Assembly: GCA_021796315.1 (NCBI GenBank)
Contig: JAJYOH010000025.1
Coordinates: forward strand, 1 to 22,578
From: Chloroflexota bacterium
GTDB lineage: Bacteria; Chloroflexota; Anaerolineae; Anaerolineales; Villigracilaceae
DNA length: 22,578 bases
Direction of reading: 5' to 3'
Of this stretch, positions 1 through 9,500 are shown in pieces. The notes below the pieces were generated by a model. The model saw only the letters and a list, made by a program, of their open reading frames with translations, did no database searches and was not told the origin of the DNA. Made by a program: the position numbers and the translations under genes. Position 1 is the first letter of the stretch. Each line of letters starts with the position of its first letter.

Positions 1-1079
1 ATGACCATTGTGCAATCCACATTGAGCAGATGCGAGTCGGTTCCACCGAACGGCACGCGCAGTCCGCGCTTCTTGAACTGGTCAACCATCGCTTTTGCGT
101 TCTTGACCGTCTGCGCCTGCAACTTCTTGAACTGCGGAGTCTGCGCGAGTTTGAAGGTCAAGGCCAAACCCGCGAACACGTTGACGTGCGGTCCGCCCTG
201 CTCGCCGGGAAAGACAGCTTTATCGAGCTTCCTGGCGATGTCTGCATAAGTGGTCAGCAACACTGCGCCGCGCGGGCCGTCGAGACTCTTGTGCGTGGTG
301 GACATCACCACGTGCGCGTGCCCGATCGGCGAAGGCACAACACCCGCCGCAACCAGTCCGCCGATGTGAGATATATCTGCCAGGAAATACGCGCCGACTT
401 CATCCGCGATTTCACGGAACTTCTTCCAATCGGGAACCCACGAGTAGGATGAATAGCCTGCGATGATGAGCTTGGGTTTGTTCTCCAAAGCCAATTTGCG
501 GATGGCGTCGTAATCGAGCTTCTCGTTTTGGTCGATGGTGTAATGCACGGCCTTGAACCATTTGCCACTGCGATTGACCGACGAGCCATGTGAGAGATGT
601 CCGCCGTGCAGGAGGTTGAGTCCCATCACGGTATCGCCGAGGTTGAGCAGGGCCTGATAGACCGCGTTGTTGGCGGGTCCGCCCGAAAGCGCCTGAACAT
701 TGACGAAGATCTGGTCGGCTTTGTAACCGTTGGCGGCGAAGGCCTCCGCCGCGCGTCGGCGGGCCAACGCCTCGACCGCGTCCGCGTATTCCACGCCTTT
801 GTAATAGCGCGGGTCGCCGCTGCGGCGATAATGAGCAAGTCGCGCCGGGTAATCGAGAATCTCCTCCTCGGTCATCCAACGCGACTCTTCGTCGGGGTAG
901 CCCTCTGCGTAAATGTTCTGGAAGGCGGAGGCCAATGCTTCACGCACAGCCATCGGCGCAGTCGATTCGCTGGGGATCAAGATCAACTTACGGGCCTGCC
1001 GTTCGGCTTCGAGCTGGGTTAATTCATAAACATCGGGGTCAAGCTTGGCAAGGTTGCCGCGGACAAGGTAGTCAGTCAT
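1..1079 (-). CDS. glyA: Serine hydroxymethyltransferase, 5' part (runs off the window)
   Basis: PLP enzyme that interconverts serine + tetrahydrofolate and glycine + methylene-tetrahydrofolate in the cytosol. 359 codons are visible; the C-terminal part lies beyond the left edge. The start ATG (1079-1077) has a good ribosome site, AAGGAG, a few bases upstream. Family landmarks: the IPSEST segment near residues 35-40, LHGGHLSHG near 157-165, LADISHIGGL near 233-242, and STTHKSLDGPRGA with the presumed PLP lysine at K264. Compared with the short E. coli-type enzyme, where the glycine-tyrosine-proline turn is followed almost at once by the RYY(G/K)G segment, about 28 extra residues (roughly 63-91) lie between them. 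I believe longer SHMTs with such an insert occur in several phyla but could not check. A promoter sits directly upstream, so the gene is probably transcribed on its own or first in an operon continuing left. Family assignment is secure. Confidence 0.96.
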   Translation of the reverse strand, partial: MTDYLVRGNLAKLDPDVYELTQLEAERQARKLILIPSESTAPMAVREALASAFQNIYAEGYPDEESRWMTEEEILDYPARLAHYRRSGDPRYYKGVEYADAVEALARRRAAEAFAANGYKADQIFVNVQALSGGPANNAVYQALLNLGDTVMGLNLLHGGHLSHGSSVNRSGKWFKAVHYTIDQNEKLDYDAIRKLALENKPKLIIAGYSSYSWVPDWKKFREIADEVGAYFLADISHIGGLVAAGVVPSPIGHAHVVMSTTHKSLDGPRGAVLLTTYADIARKLDKAVFPGEQGGPHVNVFAGLALTFKLAQTPQFKKLQAQTVKNAKAMVDQFKKRGLRVPFGGTDSHLLNVDCTMV

Positions 1080-1126
1080 GGAAGTTCTCCTTGAGAGAGT
1101 TAGGTTTTGATTTGTCAGGCAATTGA

Positions 1127-1155
1127 ATTGTAGGACGTTAGATAACTTGGGTCAA
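1127..1155 (-). promoter_or_regulatory. Sigma-70-type promoter of glyA
   Basis: Read on the minus strand, TTGACC (1155-1150) is followed after exactly 17 bases by TACAAT (1132-1127). Each hexamer is one base off consensus and the spacing is ideal. Transcription would start near 1120, giving a leader of about 40 bases ending in the AAGGAG ribosome site. It lies in the 108-base gap between the dehydrogenase stop and the glyA start. Confidence 0.75.
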
Positions 1156-1187
1156 GTGAATAATGGCATATTTGGAATAGAGGCGGA

Positions 1188-2099
1188 TCAATATCCTCTC
1201 TCGAAATTAACCTGATATTTCAACTCTTCGCCGCGCAGATAACGCTGATAGTTTTCGATGAACAAGTCCGAGATTTCTTTTGGGAAACTTGGCGCGGCGG
1301 TGTGCGATGTGATGAATAAATTCGGCGTGCGCCAGAAAACATGATCGGATGGGAGCGGCTCGTGCTGGAAAACATCCAGCACTGCGCCCGCGATCTGACC
1401 GGATACGAGCGCCTCGGCCAGCGCAGATTCATCCACGGCGTTGCCGCGGCCAACGTTGATGAATAAGGCATGTGAAGGCAAACTTTGCAGAACGGACGAA
1501 TCGATGATGTGGTGGGTGAAATTGGTGTTTGGCAAAACACAAACGAGATAATCAAGATTTTTTGCAAAAGAAGAAATGTCGGTGTGGAAATAAACATCCA
1601 CATCGGGGCAGGCTTCGCTGTCGCGTGTAAACCCATGGATGGTCATGCCAAAATGTTTGGCGGTGGATGCAAGATGCGCCCCAATCGAGCCGACACCCAG
1701 CAGGCCGAATGTTTTTCCGCGTAAAGTCCCAGTGACGGCGTTGTCCCAAAGATTTTTTTGTTGAGATGAGTAATGCTGAAAAACTTTTCGCTCATGCAAA
1801 AGCAGATATCCGAAAACGTATTCAGACATCAATGGGCCGAACACGCCGCGAGCGTTGGTCAGGGTGTAATCGCGGCGCAGAGCGGGATCAAGCAGAGGCT
1901 CGACTCCCGCCCACATGGCTTGGACCCACTTCAAGTCTGGAAGAAGCGGCAGCACATTGCCAATGAGATTCGGCGTACCGAAAACAATCTCGCAGTCCGC
2001 GCTGGGTGCAGTGACGATATCGAGTTTTGGCAAATGCGCGGCTTCGAGCAGGTGTAAATATTCGTCCGGTTTTTTTGTAAAGAGTAAAAGTTTTGGCAT
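1188..2099 (-). CDS. D-2-hydroxyacid dehydrogenase (GhrA-like)
   Basis: NAD(P)-dependent reductase/dehydrogenase of the D-isomer 2-hydroxyacid family, 303 residues, a normal length. The Rossmann motif G-x-G-x-x-G is at residues 135-140 (LLGVGSIGAHLA). The catalytic triad of the family is present: R218 in INVGRG, E247 in QHEPLP and H266 in ITSHTAA. Overall layout and the C-terminal YQVNFERGY resemble glyoxylate/hydroxypyruvate reductase A proteins, so hydroxypyruvate, glyoxylate or a similar 2-oxoacid is the likely substrate; the exact one cannot be read from sequence. The neighbouring glyA could link it to serine/hydroxypyruvate metabolism (inference). The start at 2099 has AGAGGA five bases upstream. 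No full promoter fits between it and the tRNA terminator just upstream, so expression may rely on read-through from the tRNA promoter. Confidence 0.9.
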   Translation of the reverse strand: MPKLLLFTKKPDEYLHLLEAAHLPKLDIVTAPSADCEIVFGTPNLIGNVLPLLPDLKWVQAMWAGVEPLLDPALRRDYTLTNARGVFGPLMSEYVFGYLLLHERKVFQHYSSQQKNLWDNAVTGTLRGKTFGLLGVGSIGAHLASTAKHFGMTIHGFTRDSEACPDVDVYFHTDISSFAKNLDYLVCVLPNTNFTHHIIDSSVLQSLPSHALFINVGRGNAVDESALAEALVSGQIAGAVLDVFQHEPLPSDHVFWRTPNLFITSHTAAPSFPKEISDLFIENYQRYLRGEELKYQVNFERGY

Positions 2100-2115
2100 G
2101 GCTTCCTCTCAAAAC

Positions 2116-2133
2116 AAAAAGCCCCGAAGGGCT
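2116..2133 (-). terminator. Rho-independent terminator after tRNA-Val
   Basis: On the minus strand AGCCC-TTCG-GGGCT forms a five-pair stem with a UUCG-type tetraloop, followed by five T (2120-2116). It begins seven bases after the tRNA 3' end and lies between the tRNA and the ATG of the hydroxyacid dehydrogenase. Confidence 0.75.
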
Positions 2134-2139
2134 ATTTTG

Positions 2140-2213
2140 TGGGTGCTAAGGGACTCGAACCCCTGACCCCTTCCGTGTAAAGGAAGTGCTCTAACCAACT
2201 GAGCTAAGCACCC
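2140..2213 (-). tRNA. tRNA-Val (anticodon UAC)
   Basis: A 74-base cloverleaf is complete on the minus strand. The acceptor GGGTGCT pairs with AGCACCC (7 of 7); the D stem is GCTC/GAGC; the anticodon stem is CTTCC/GGAAG around the loop TTTACAC, giving anticodon TAC; the variable loop is GGGTC; the T arm is AGGGG-TTCGAGT-CCCTT with one G-T pair. The discriminator base is A. CCA is not encoded, since the next bases are CAAAA, so it must be added enzymatically. A strong promoter and a terminator frame it. Confidence 0.97.
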
Positions 2214-2222
2214 ATGGCGCCC

Positions 2223-2231
2223 ATTATAGCA
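2223..2231 (-). promoter_or_regulatory. Extended -10 promoter of tRNA-Val
   Basis: On the minus strand TGC-TATAAT (2231-2223) is a perfect -10 box with the TGn extension. Its end is nine bases from the tRNA 5' end at 2213, so the transcript should start a few bases before the mature tRNA. No good -35 is visible at 16-18 bases, consistent with an extended -10 promoter. Confidence 0.7.
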
Positions 2232-2347
2232 TGTCATTTTCTTTTAGGAAGATCGCCACGGAGCTACGCGCCTCGCGACTTTGGGTTGCAGGTTGGCAGG
2301 TTGAGGATTACACTTTTGCTGTCCAAATAAATGCAATTGGAGGAACC

Positions 2348-3115
2348 ATGAGAATTGTACGTTATAAAGCAAACGACGAAGCTCCGCGTTATGGCTGGCT
2401 TCATGATGACAAGATCGGTGATATAGATGGCGACCTGTTCGGCGCTTATCAAAGGCTGGAAGCAAAAACGCCTCTGGCGGATGTGAAGCTGCTGGCCCCT
2501 TCCTGGCCGAGCAAGATCATCTGTGTGGGCCGCAATTACGTCGAACATGCCAAAGAGCATGGGGCGGAAGTGCCGAAGATTCCGCTTATCTTTTTCAAGC
2601 CGCCGTCTTCGATCATCAATCCGGGCGATGAGATCATCCTGCCGCCGCAGTCGAAGCAGGTGGAACACGAAGCGGAACTGGTGGTCGTCATTGGTAAACG
2701 CGGACGGCATATTTCCGTGGAAGACGCGAAGAATTATGTTTTCGGTTATACCGTCGGAAACGACGTCACCGCGCGCGATTTGCAGCGAACGGACGATCAG
2801 TGGACGCGCGCCAAAGGTTTCGATACCTTCTGCTCCTTCGGCCCATGGGTCGATACCGACTTCAACATTGCCGACGCGCTCATTACCTGCAAGGTCAGCG
2901 GGCAGCCGCGCCAGATGGCTTCGACTCACGACATGGTTTTCAGCGTCCCAACCTTGATAGCTTTCATCTCGTCGGTGATGACGCTCGAACCGGGTGACTT
3001 GATCTTTACCGGCACGCCCGCCGGGGTCGGGCCGTTGGAAGATGGCAATGAAGTTGTTGTTGAGATCGAGGGATTGGGTGAGTTGAAGAATCCGGTAAAG
3101 GCTGAAACCAAATAA
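2348..3115 (+). CDS. Fumarylacetoacetate hydrolase (FAH) family protein
   Basis: 255 residues, cytosolic, single FAH domain. The family acts on C-C bonds of 1,3-diketo or 2-oxo acids (acylpyruvate hydrolases, hydroxyhepta-dienedioate isomerases, FAHD1-type oxaloacetate decarboxylases). The metal site is visible: the EHEAEL segment (E108, E110) and GNDV (D139). A His-Glu pair H67/E70 in GRNYVEHAKE matches the catalytic dyad described for FAHD1. Other landmarks are FFKPPSS near 82-88 and FTGTPAGVGP near the C-terminus. I chose the ATG at 2348 because GGAGGA (2339-2344) sits just upstream. The frame is open back to an ATG at 2231, but that start has no ribosome site and falls in the tRNA promoter. 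The exact substrate is open; an isolated FAH gene does not prove aromatic degradation. Confidence 0.92.
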   Translation: MRIVRYKANDEAPRYGWLHDDKIGDIDGDLFGAYQRLEAKTPLADVKLLAPSWPSKIICVGRNYVEHAKEHGAEVPKIPLIFFKPPSSIINPGDEIILPPQSKQVEHEAELVVVIGKRGRHISVEDAKNYVFGYTVGNDVTARDLQRTDDQWTRAKGFDTFCSFGPWVDTDFNIADALITCKVSGQPRQMASTHDMVFSVPTLIAFISSVMTLEPGDLIFTGTPAGVGPLEDGNEVVVEIEGLGELKNPVKAETK

Positions 3116-3129
3116 ATTTGTGGATGCCG

Positions 3130-3164
3130 CAGACGATAGACAATGAACAAGAGTCCATCGTCTG
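3130..3164 (+). repeat. Inverted repeat between FAH and cupin genes
   Basis: CAGACGAT (3130-3137) and ATCGTCTG (3157-3164) are perfect 8-base complements around a 19-base loop, followed by TATTTTATT. It lies 14 bases after the FAH stop and ends 23 bases before the cupin ATG. It may be a weak terminator, an mRNA-stabilising hairpin, or an operator. The long loop and broken T-run make a strong terminator unlikely. Confidence 0.45.
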
Positions 3165-3187
3165 TATTTTATTGTCAGGAGAATTTC

Positions 3188-3514
3188 ATGCAGGCTTTTG
3201 AACTTGCCCAGCTTATTTCTCAAAGAAAATCAAGCGACAAACTCTATCTTGAATTTTTCAAAGTCCCTGATTTGAGCATGGGAATTTATATTCTTCCGGC
3301 TGGCGGCACAGACCCACAGTCACCGCACACGGAAGACGAGGTTTATTACGTGGTAAGCGGGGCGGCGAAAATCAAAATTGCGGACGAAGACCGTGCCGTG
3401 CAGCCAGGCTCCATTGTCCATGTGGCGAAAAATGTGGAACATCGTTTTCATTCGATTGAAAAAGAGTTGACGGTCATCGTGTTCTTTGCGCCCGCGGAAT
3501 ATTCAAACAAGTAG
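3188..3514 (+). CDS. Small cupin-domain protein
   Basis: 108 residues forming a single cupin_2 barrel. Cupin motif 1 is seen as GGTDPQSPHTEDEVYYVVSG, where the usual HxH is reduced to one clear His followed by the conserved Glu. Motif 2 is QPGSIVHVAKNVEHRFH with the Pro-Gly, the His and a second His. The remaining His/Glu set could bind one metal ion. No second domain, signal peptide or membrane segment is seen. The ATG at 3188 has AGGAG six bases upstream; the in-frame ATG at 3143 lies inside the inverted repeat loop and lacks a ribosome site. It follows the FAH gene on the same strand by 72 bases, so cotranscription is possible. Single-domain cupins range from dioxygenases to sugar-binding proteins; the function is not assignable. 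Confidence 0.85.
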   Translation: MQAFELAQLISQRKSSDKLYLEFFKVPDLSMGIYILPAGGTDPQSPHTEDEVYYVVSGAAKIKIADEDRAVQPGSIVHVAKNVEHRFHSIEKELTVIVFFAPAEYSNK

Positions 3515-3556
3515 GGCTGAATGATTTCAAAAATTATCCCCCGCTTATAAGTTGTT

Positions 3557-6500
3557 TTATCTTTCGATAAATTTAAAGAAGACTTCGACAAGGCGTGGGT
3601 CAAAGTGGGTGCCAGATTGCTTGCGGATGTAGGCCAGAGTCTTTTCTTTTGACCAGGCTTCACGGTAGGGTCTGTTGGATGTCAGCGCGTCGTAGACATC
3701 CACGATGGCGAAGATGCGGGCCGCGAGGGGGATCGTCTCGCCGCTCAGTCCGCGCGGGTATCCGCTGCCGTCCCATTTTTCATGATGGCAATAAGGAATA
3801 TCAAGCGAGTTGCGAAGGTAGGCAATCGGTGCGAGCATATCGTAAGCATATTTTGGATGCTTGTGCATGATCTCCCATTCTTCATCCGTCAATGCGCCGG
3901 GTTTGTGCAGGATCGAATCTGGAATGCCCATTTTGCCAATGTCATGCAGCAACACACCGCGGCGAATATCCTGCAAGTCCTTGCTGGAGACTCCCAGTTC
4001 GGCGGCCAGTCCCAAAGTGAGATCGAGCACACGCACGGAATGTCCCTGCGTTTCCTGATCGCGCAGTTCCAGGGCCTGTGACCAGCCTTCGATGGTGGCA
4101 TCATAGGCCATGGTCAACTCGATATTAACTTTTTCCAATCCCTCGAACAGCAGGGAATTATCGATCGCCAGGGCGGCCTGACCAGCCAGCATCTCGAGGA
4201 ACGACATCCAGTCATCATCCAATTCCAATGGAGAGCGTTGGAAGATTTCCAGGACGCCTTTGACTTCGCCCTTTGCCATCAGCGGCACGGCCACATAAGA
4301 TATAAACCTTTCATCAAAGGTCAAATTTTTGTTGGAGAATTTAACTTCCGGGTCATTCAGATCGACGATACGAATAATTCGCCGCTCCAGGGCGGATTTG
4401 CCCGCCTGGCCCTGTCCCAAAGGCAGGGATGTATGCGTAATCTCGGATGTATAAAAGCCAAGCCCGGCCACATATTGCAAGACCAGCGTGGCAGGGTTCA
4501 GCAGTAATACATTCGCCGCATCAACTCTCAATTGGCGTGTAATATTCTCAAGCACCGATTGCAGGCTGACGCGCAAGTCGGTGGTGGAGCTGATGGTGGT
4601 ATCCACCGAATGCAGCGCGGAGAGCTGGTCCACGCGGCGTTTAAGCTGGGTGAACAGGCGGGCATTCTGAATGGCCGCCGCCGATGTATTCGCAACCAGT
4701 CCCAACACCTCGGCATCGGCAGATGTGTAATGATTTTTATCGTAACTTTGCACATGCAGAACTCCGATGACCCGCCCTTCTGCCTTCATGGGAACATACA
4801 AAGCAGATTGTGTAACCTTATCTTCTCCAGACTTGACCAGAATGGCTTTTTTATCTTTAAGCGATACGTTCAGGTCTGGGACAATGAGCGGGCCGCCGCT
4901 AAGAATGACTTGACTCTGGTTCTGATAACCTGTTTCATCAAACTGTAGGATCGGCAATTCCGCCACGCTGACAACCGCTCCAGTGTGCAGGCCATAGACG
5001 GCCCTGATGGATTGCTCGCTCACATCGAAGAGCGAAACAAGTATTGTTGAGGTGCCCGGTAACAGGTCCAGGGTGGCGCTGGATAATTTCTCGTAAATTT
5101 GGGGCAGGTCCAATGTCTCCGAAAGAGTGTGCCCGAGATCGTTGATGATCACCAGTTGTTCTGCGTAGCGGGTGGTTTCCTCATGCAGGCTGGCCCGCTG
5201 GAATGCATTGGCAGCCATATCGGCAATGGCAATTAATAGACGAACATCATCGTCTGAGAAAGGAGTCGGCACAATGCCATTCTTTTCTGAACGCCCCATT
5301 GAGATCACACCGATGGTCCTGTCTTGAGATTTGAGAGGAGCAAGGGCGATGGCATAAGCTTTGTTGTTGCCATCCGGATTAAAGAAAGATGGATCGACGC
5401 GGGCATCCGCGAGAATATAAGGTTCGCCGCTGTTGAATACGCGTCTCGATAACCCTTCACCGGGCGGAACCCACATTCCAGCATAATGCGCATCCACTCC
5501 ACGAGCCGCTTCGATCAGGAGATGTTCGTGCCCAATGATGCTTGAAACCACATTTCCACCGTCTGCGTGAAGAACGTTCATTAATTGATCCAGCAGCACG
5601 GCCATCATTTCAGCGCGGGTCGAGGCAGTGCGCAATGCCGAAGAGACCTGCGATAGCGCAGTCAGTTCATCCAGGCGATGGAAGGTCTTGTCGAGCAGAC
5701 GCGCGCTGTATACCGCGCCAGCCGCAGCATTGGCGAATAGAGATAACAGGTTGGTATCCTGCTCGGTGAATGTGTGTGCAGGCTTTATTTGACTGAGGTC
5801 TGCACGATTATGCACGTTCAACACCCCAATTAATTCGGCGCTGTAAAGCATGGGAACCCCGATCGCGGAAGTGATGGGAATTCCTGTGTAATGTGGGGAA
5901 CTGTTTTCCCAGGTTTGATAATCACTAATAATGAGAGGTTGCTTGGTTTGCGCTACGCGCCCGGAGAGCCCCTCTCCGAGAGCAAGGCGCGTCCCAGGCT
6001 TGATATCAGGATCATTGATCGCCACCAGTTCGAGATCGTTGCGTTCCGGGTCAAACAGATAAAGTCCTGAACCCGACGCGCCGGATATTGTTTGAGCACG
6101 CCTGATGATGGTATTCAATAGGACTTTCAGATCAGTCTCCGACGAAACTTCCGCTGCCGTTTGATAGAGCGCTTCGAACTCACCGGCCCGGCGGCGGGTC
6201 TCTTCCAACAGGCGGGCGTTGTGTACTGCGCTGGCCGCGTGTGATGCAAAGAGCGAGAGCAGGCGCGCATCCTCTTCAGTGAATTTTCTTTCCGAATCAT
6301 TCATTTCATCCACGGTAAGGATGCCGATCAATTCACCGCTATAAAGCATCGGCACTTCCAATACCGCGCGAATATTGTTCTTATCGTATTGGTGAGAACG
6401 TCCTTCCCAAAGTCTGTGATCGTCGATGATCATTGATTGGCGCGATTGGGCGACGCGGCCTGCCACGCCTTCGCCCATTGCAAGGCGAGTGCCAATCGAA

Positions 6501-9500
6501 GTCTCAAGGCCCTTGCTTACCGCCACATATACATCATTACGAGTCTGATCGTAGAGATATATTCCGCTGATGGGTGCATTGAGCAGGGTGGCGGCGCGCT
6601 CCACAATGGTGGTCAATAACTTGTTCAGGTCCTGCTCGGCTGCGATATCGCGGGCAGTTTCGTAAAGGCTGGAAAATTCCTCGGCCCGGCGGCGGGTCTC
6701 TTCAAACAGGCGTGCATTGTGAATTGCGCTGGCCGCATGGGTCGAAAAGAGCGACAGCAGCTTCACATCGTCATCGTTGAACTTGCGTTTCGATTCTCCA
6801 TATTCATAAACATCCAGGACGCCGATCAATTGACCGCTATATACCATCGGTACCTGGAGCAATGCACGATAAGGGATATCTTTGAGCGGAGCGCGGCGGC
6901 CCTCCCAGGTCTGGTAATCATCGATGATCAGCGGCGTTTTGGTTTGGGCAACATGTCCTGCTCCGCCCTCGCCAAGCGGAACACGCCCTCCGAGCCCCTG
7001 CCCTCCGGCAGAGATAACAGCCAGTTCCAAATCGTTATGCGCCGGATCATACAAGTACATTCCGCCGCCATGTGCGCCGAGCAATTTCACGGCTCTTTCA
7101 ACCAGGGTAGGTAATAGTGATTCCAGATCCTGTTGATGAGAACTGATATCGCGCGTCACCCCGTAAAGTGTCTCGAACTCCTGTGCCCGGCGGCGGGTCT
7201 CCTCGAACAGGCGGGAGTTCTCGATCACGCTGGCTGCGGACGACGCAAAGATCATCAACAGATTAAGATCATCTTTTGTGAAGGCTCCTTTTTTAGTGGC
7301 ATTGTCAAGAGCGATCACGCCGATGGCTGTGTCCTTTACGATCAAAGGAGCGACGACTCCGCTTTGCACTGTGAAAACTTCCTCGATGCTCTCATCAAAA
7401 GGCGGCTCATATTCAGCAAGAGCATTCTCGATTAAGATCGGTTGCTTTTCGCGGAATGCTCTTCCCGAATAGCCTTTTTCGGGATGGAAAGGCAATTCCA
7501 AAATCCGTGGATCTGTATACCCAATTTGTGTATGCACTCGCAGATTATCGCTGCCCTTATCCCATAAAAGGATCGTGCCCTTTTCAGCGCCGGCAATTGC
7601 ATCCTTGGCCGCATGAAGAATGTTCTCAAGAAGCGGCTCCAGATCCAGGACACCGGTCAAAGCCTGGCTGGCGCGGTTGATGGCTTCCTGCTCCTTTATG
7701 CGGCGGCGCACCTGCTCGAACAGGCGCGCGTTTTCAATTGCCACCGCGGCCTGCGCTCCCAGCATTTCGAGAATAATGCCGTCCTCTTCGGTGTATCGGC
7801 CAGGTTGATAGCTTTGAACAGACATCGAACCGATTACTTTCTCACCCGATCTCAGCGGAACAGCCAGGATGGAGCGGGTCGGCTGATTATCTGAAAACTG
7901 GACGCGTTCGATTGTTACACTCGGATCATCATAATCATCGATAAGCAGCGTCTTATTCGTCTCGATCACCCGTCCGGCGATTCCCATGTTTGGCGGGAAA
8001 CTGATGAAGGGTCCGCGTTTGCCGCGATCAATGGCATAAGCCCCATCGATTTGATTTTCCGCCTCATTTATGAGGGCAATGGTGAACATATCGGTTGATA
8101 TCAAGCGAGCCGCCGCTTGATAAATTGCTGTATAAAGCTGCTCGGCATCCTGGCTGAGATGTGCAACTTCCTGGCTGACCTGGTGCAACACTGAACGGCG
8201 CTCGGCGGCCAGTAAAGCTTCCTGATATAAGCGTACATTTTGGATGGCAATGGCGGCTTGCGCTGCCAGCAATTCGAGCAGTAGACGATCCTCCTCATCA
8301 TAAACGCCCGGTTGATAACTCTGAGCGGAGATCGCACCGATAATTTTTCCGCTTACCCGCAGCGGTACTGCAACGATCGAACGGACAGCATCCTGTGATC
8401 CAAAATGGACGCCTTCCACCTCGCTCTCCAGATCGTCGTTGACCAGAATGGATTTTCCGCCCAGGATTATCTGGCTCGATAATCCCTTTCCAAGCGGGAT
8501 TTGTAAATTAGGATTGCGCCCGTTTCGATCGAACAAATAGACGCCGTCGATTTGTTGTTTTATCCCATCCAGCAGCGAAATGATGAAAGCATCTGCCTGC
8601 ATCAGCTGAGTCGCGGCGCGGTGGATCGAAACATAAACCTGTTCAGGATCCTGGCTGATCTGTGAAATTTCCTGGCTGGCTGTGTGCAAAACCTGGCGGC
8701 GGTCTGCAGAACGCACTGCATCCTGATAAAGCCGCGCATTATCGATGGCGACTGCGGCATGGCTCGCAAAAGCCAGCGCCATTTCAGCATCGCTGTCTGT
8801 ATATGTGTTGGGCAGGAGACTGTCAAAAGTAATATATCCAATTGCCGTACCGCGCACGAGCAGGGGCACTCCCATCCAACCCCGAATTTCCTCCTCGTTA
8901 GCTCCCCAATCTTCGAATCGGGCATCCTTTGTTGCGTCTGGCAGGATGACGGGGCGGCGAGTTTCCATAATCAGGGTTGACAATACATCATCGTTTGAAA
9001 ATATCTGCCCAACTACTTTTTCTGGATAAGTCAGGCCTCTTGATGAAATGGCGCGCAGCCCACCCTGCTCCTTGATAAAGACCGCGGAACTACTAAAACT
9101 AATGACGCGGGATAACTCATCCAGCAATTCACTGATAACCTGTTTCGGGTCCAGGCTGGACGAGAGAGCGGATGCGGCCTGCCGCAGCATTTCCGCGTCC
9201 TGACGGCGCGACTGCTCCGCCGCAAACAGGCGCGCATTTTCCAAAGCCGAGGCGGCTTGCGAAGCCAGTGTGGTCAACAAACGTTCATCAGCTTCGCCGA
9301 ACGCATTGCGCTGTTCGCTTTCCACGCTGATACAGCCCAGAGTTCGCCCGCCTGCCCAGATCGGCGCATACAGGCCTGAATTCATATCAGGAAAGGTTGC
9401 GTAATAACGCGGGTCATCCTGCAGGTCGCTGCTGTTAATCATCCGCCCGTGTTCGATGACCCAACCCGACATGCCCTGTCCAACTTTTGATATGGATTTG

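Noticed and set aside
412..879. 155-codon minus-strand frame within glyA
   Set aside because: Out-of-frame shadow of glyA; composition is Arg/Gly/Pro-rich as expected from a shifted GC-rich gene.
2274..2325. GGTTGCAGGTTGGCAGGTTGAGG as a functional tandem repeat or promoter
   Set aside because: The repeat units are short and imperfect, and the best -35/-10 pair there matches consensus too poorly.
2264..3223. 319-codon open frame antisense to the FAH and cupin genes
   Set aside because: It spans two real genes on the other strand and has no recognisable domain.
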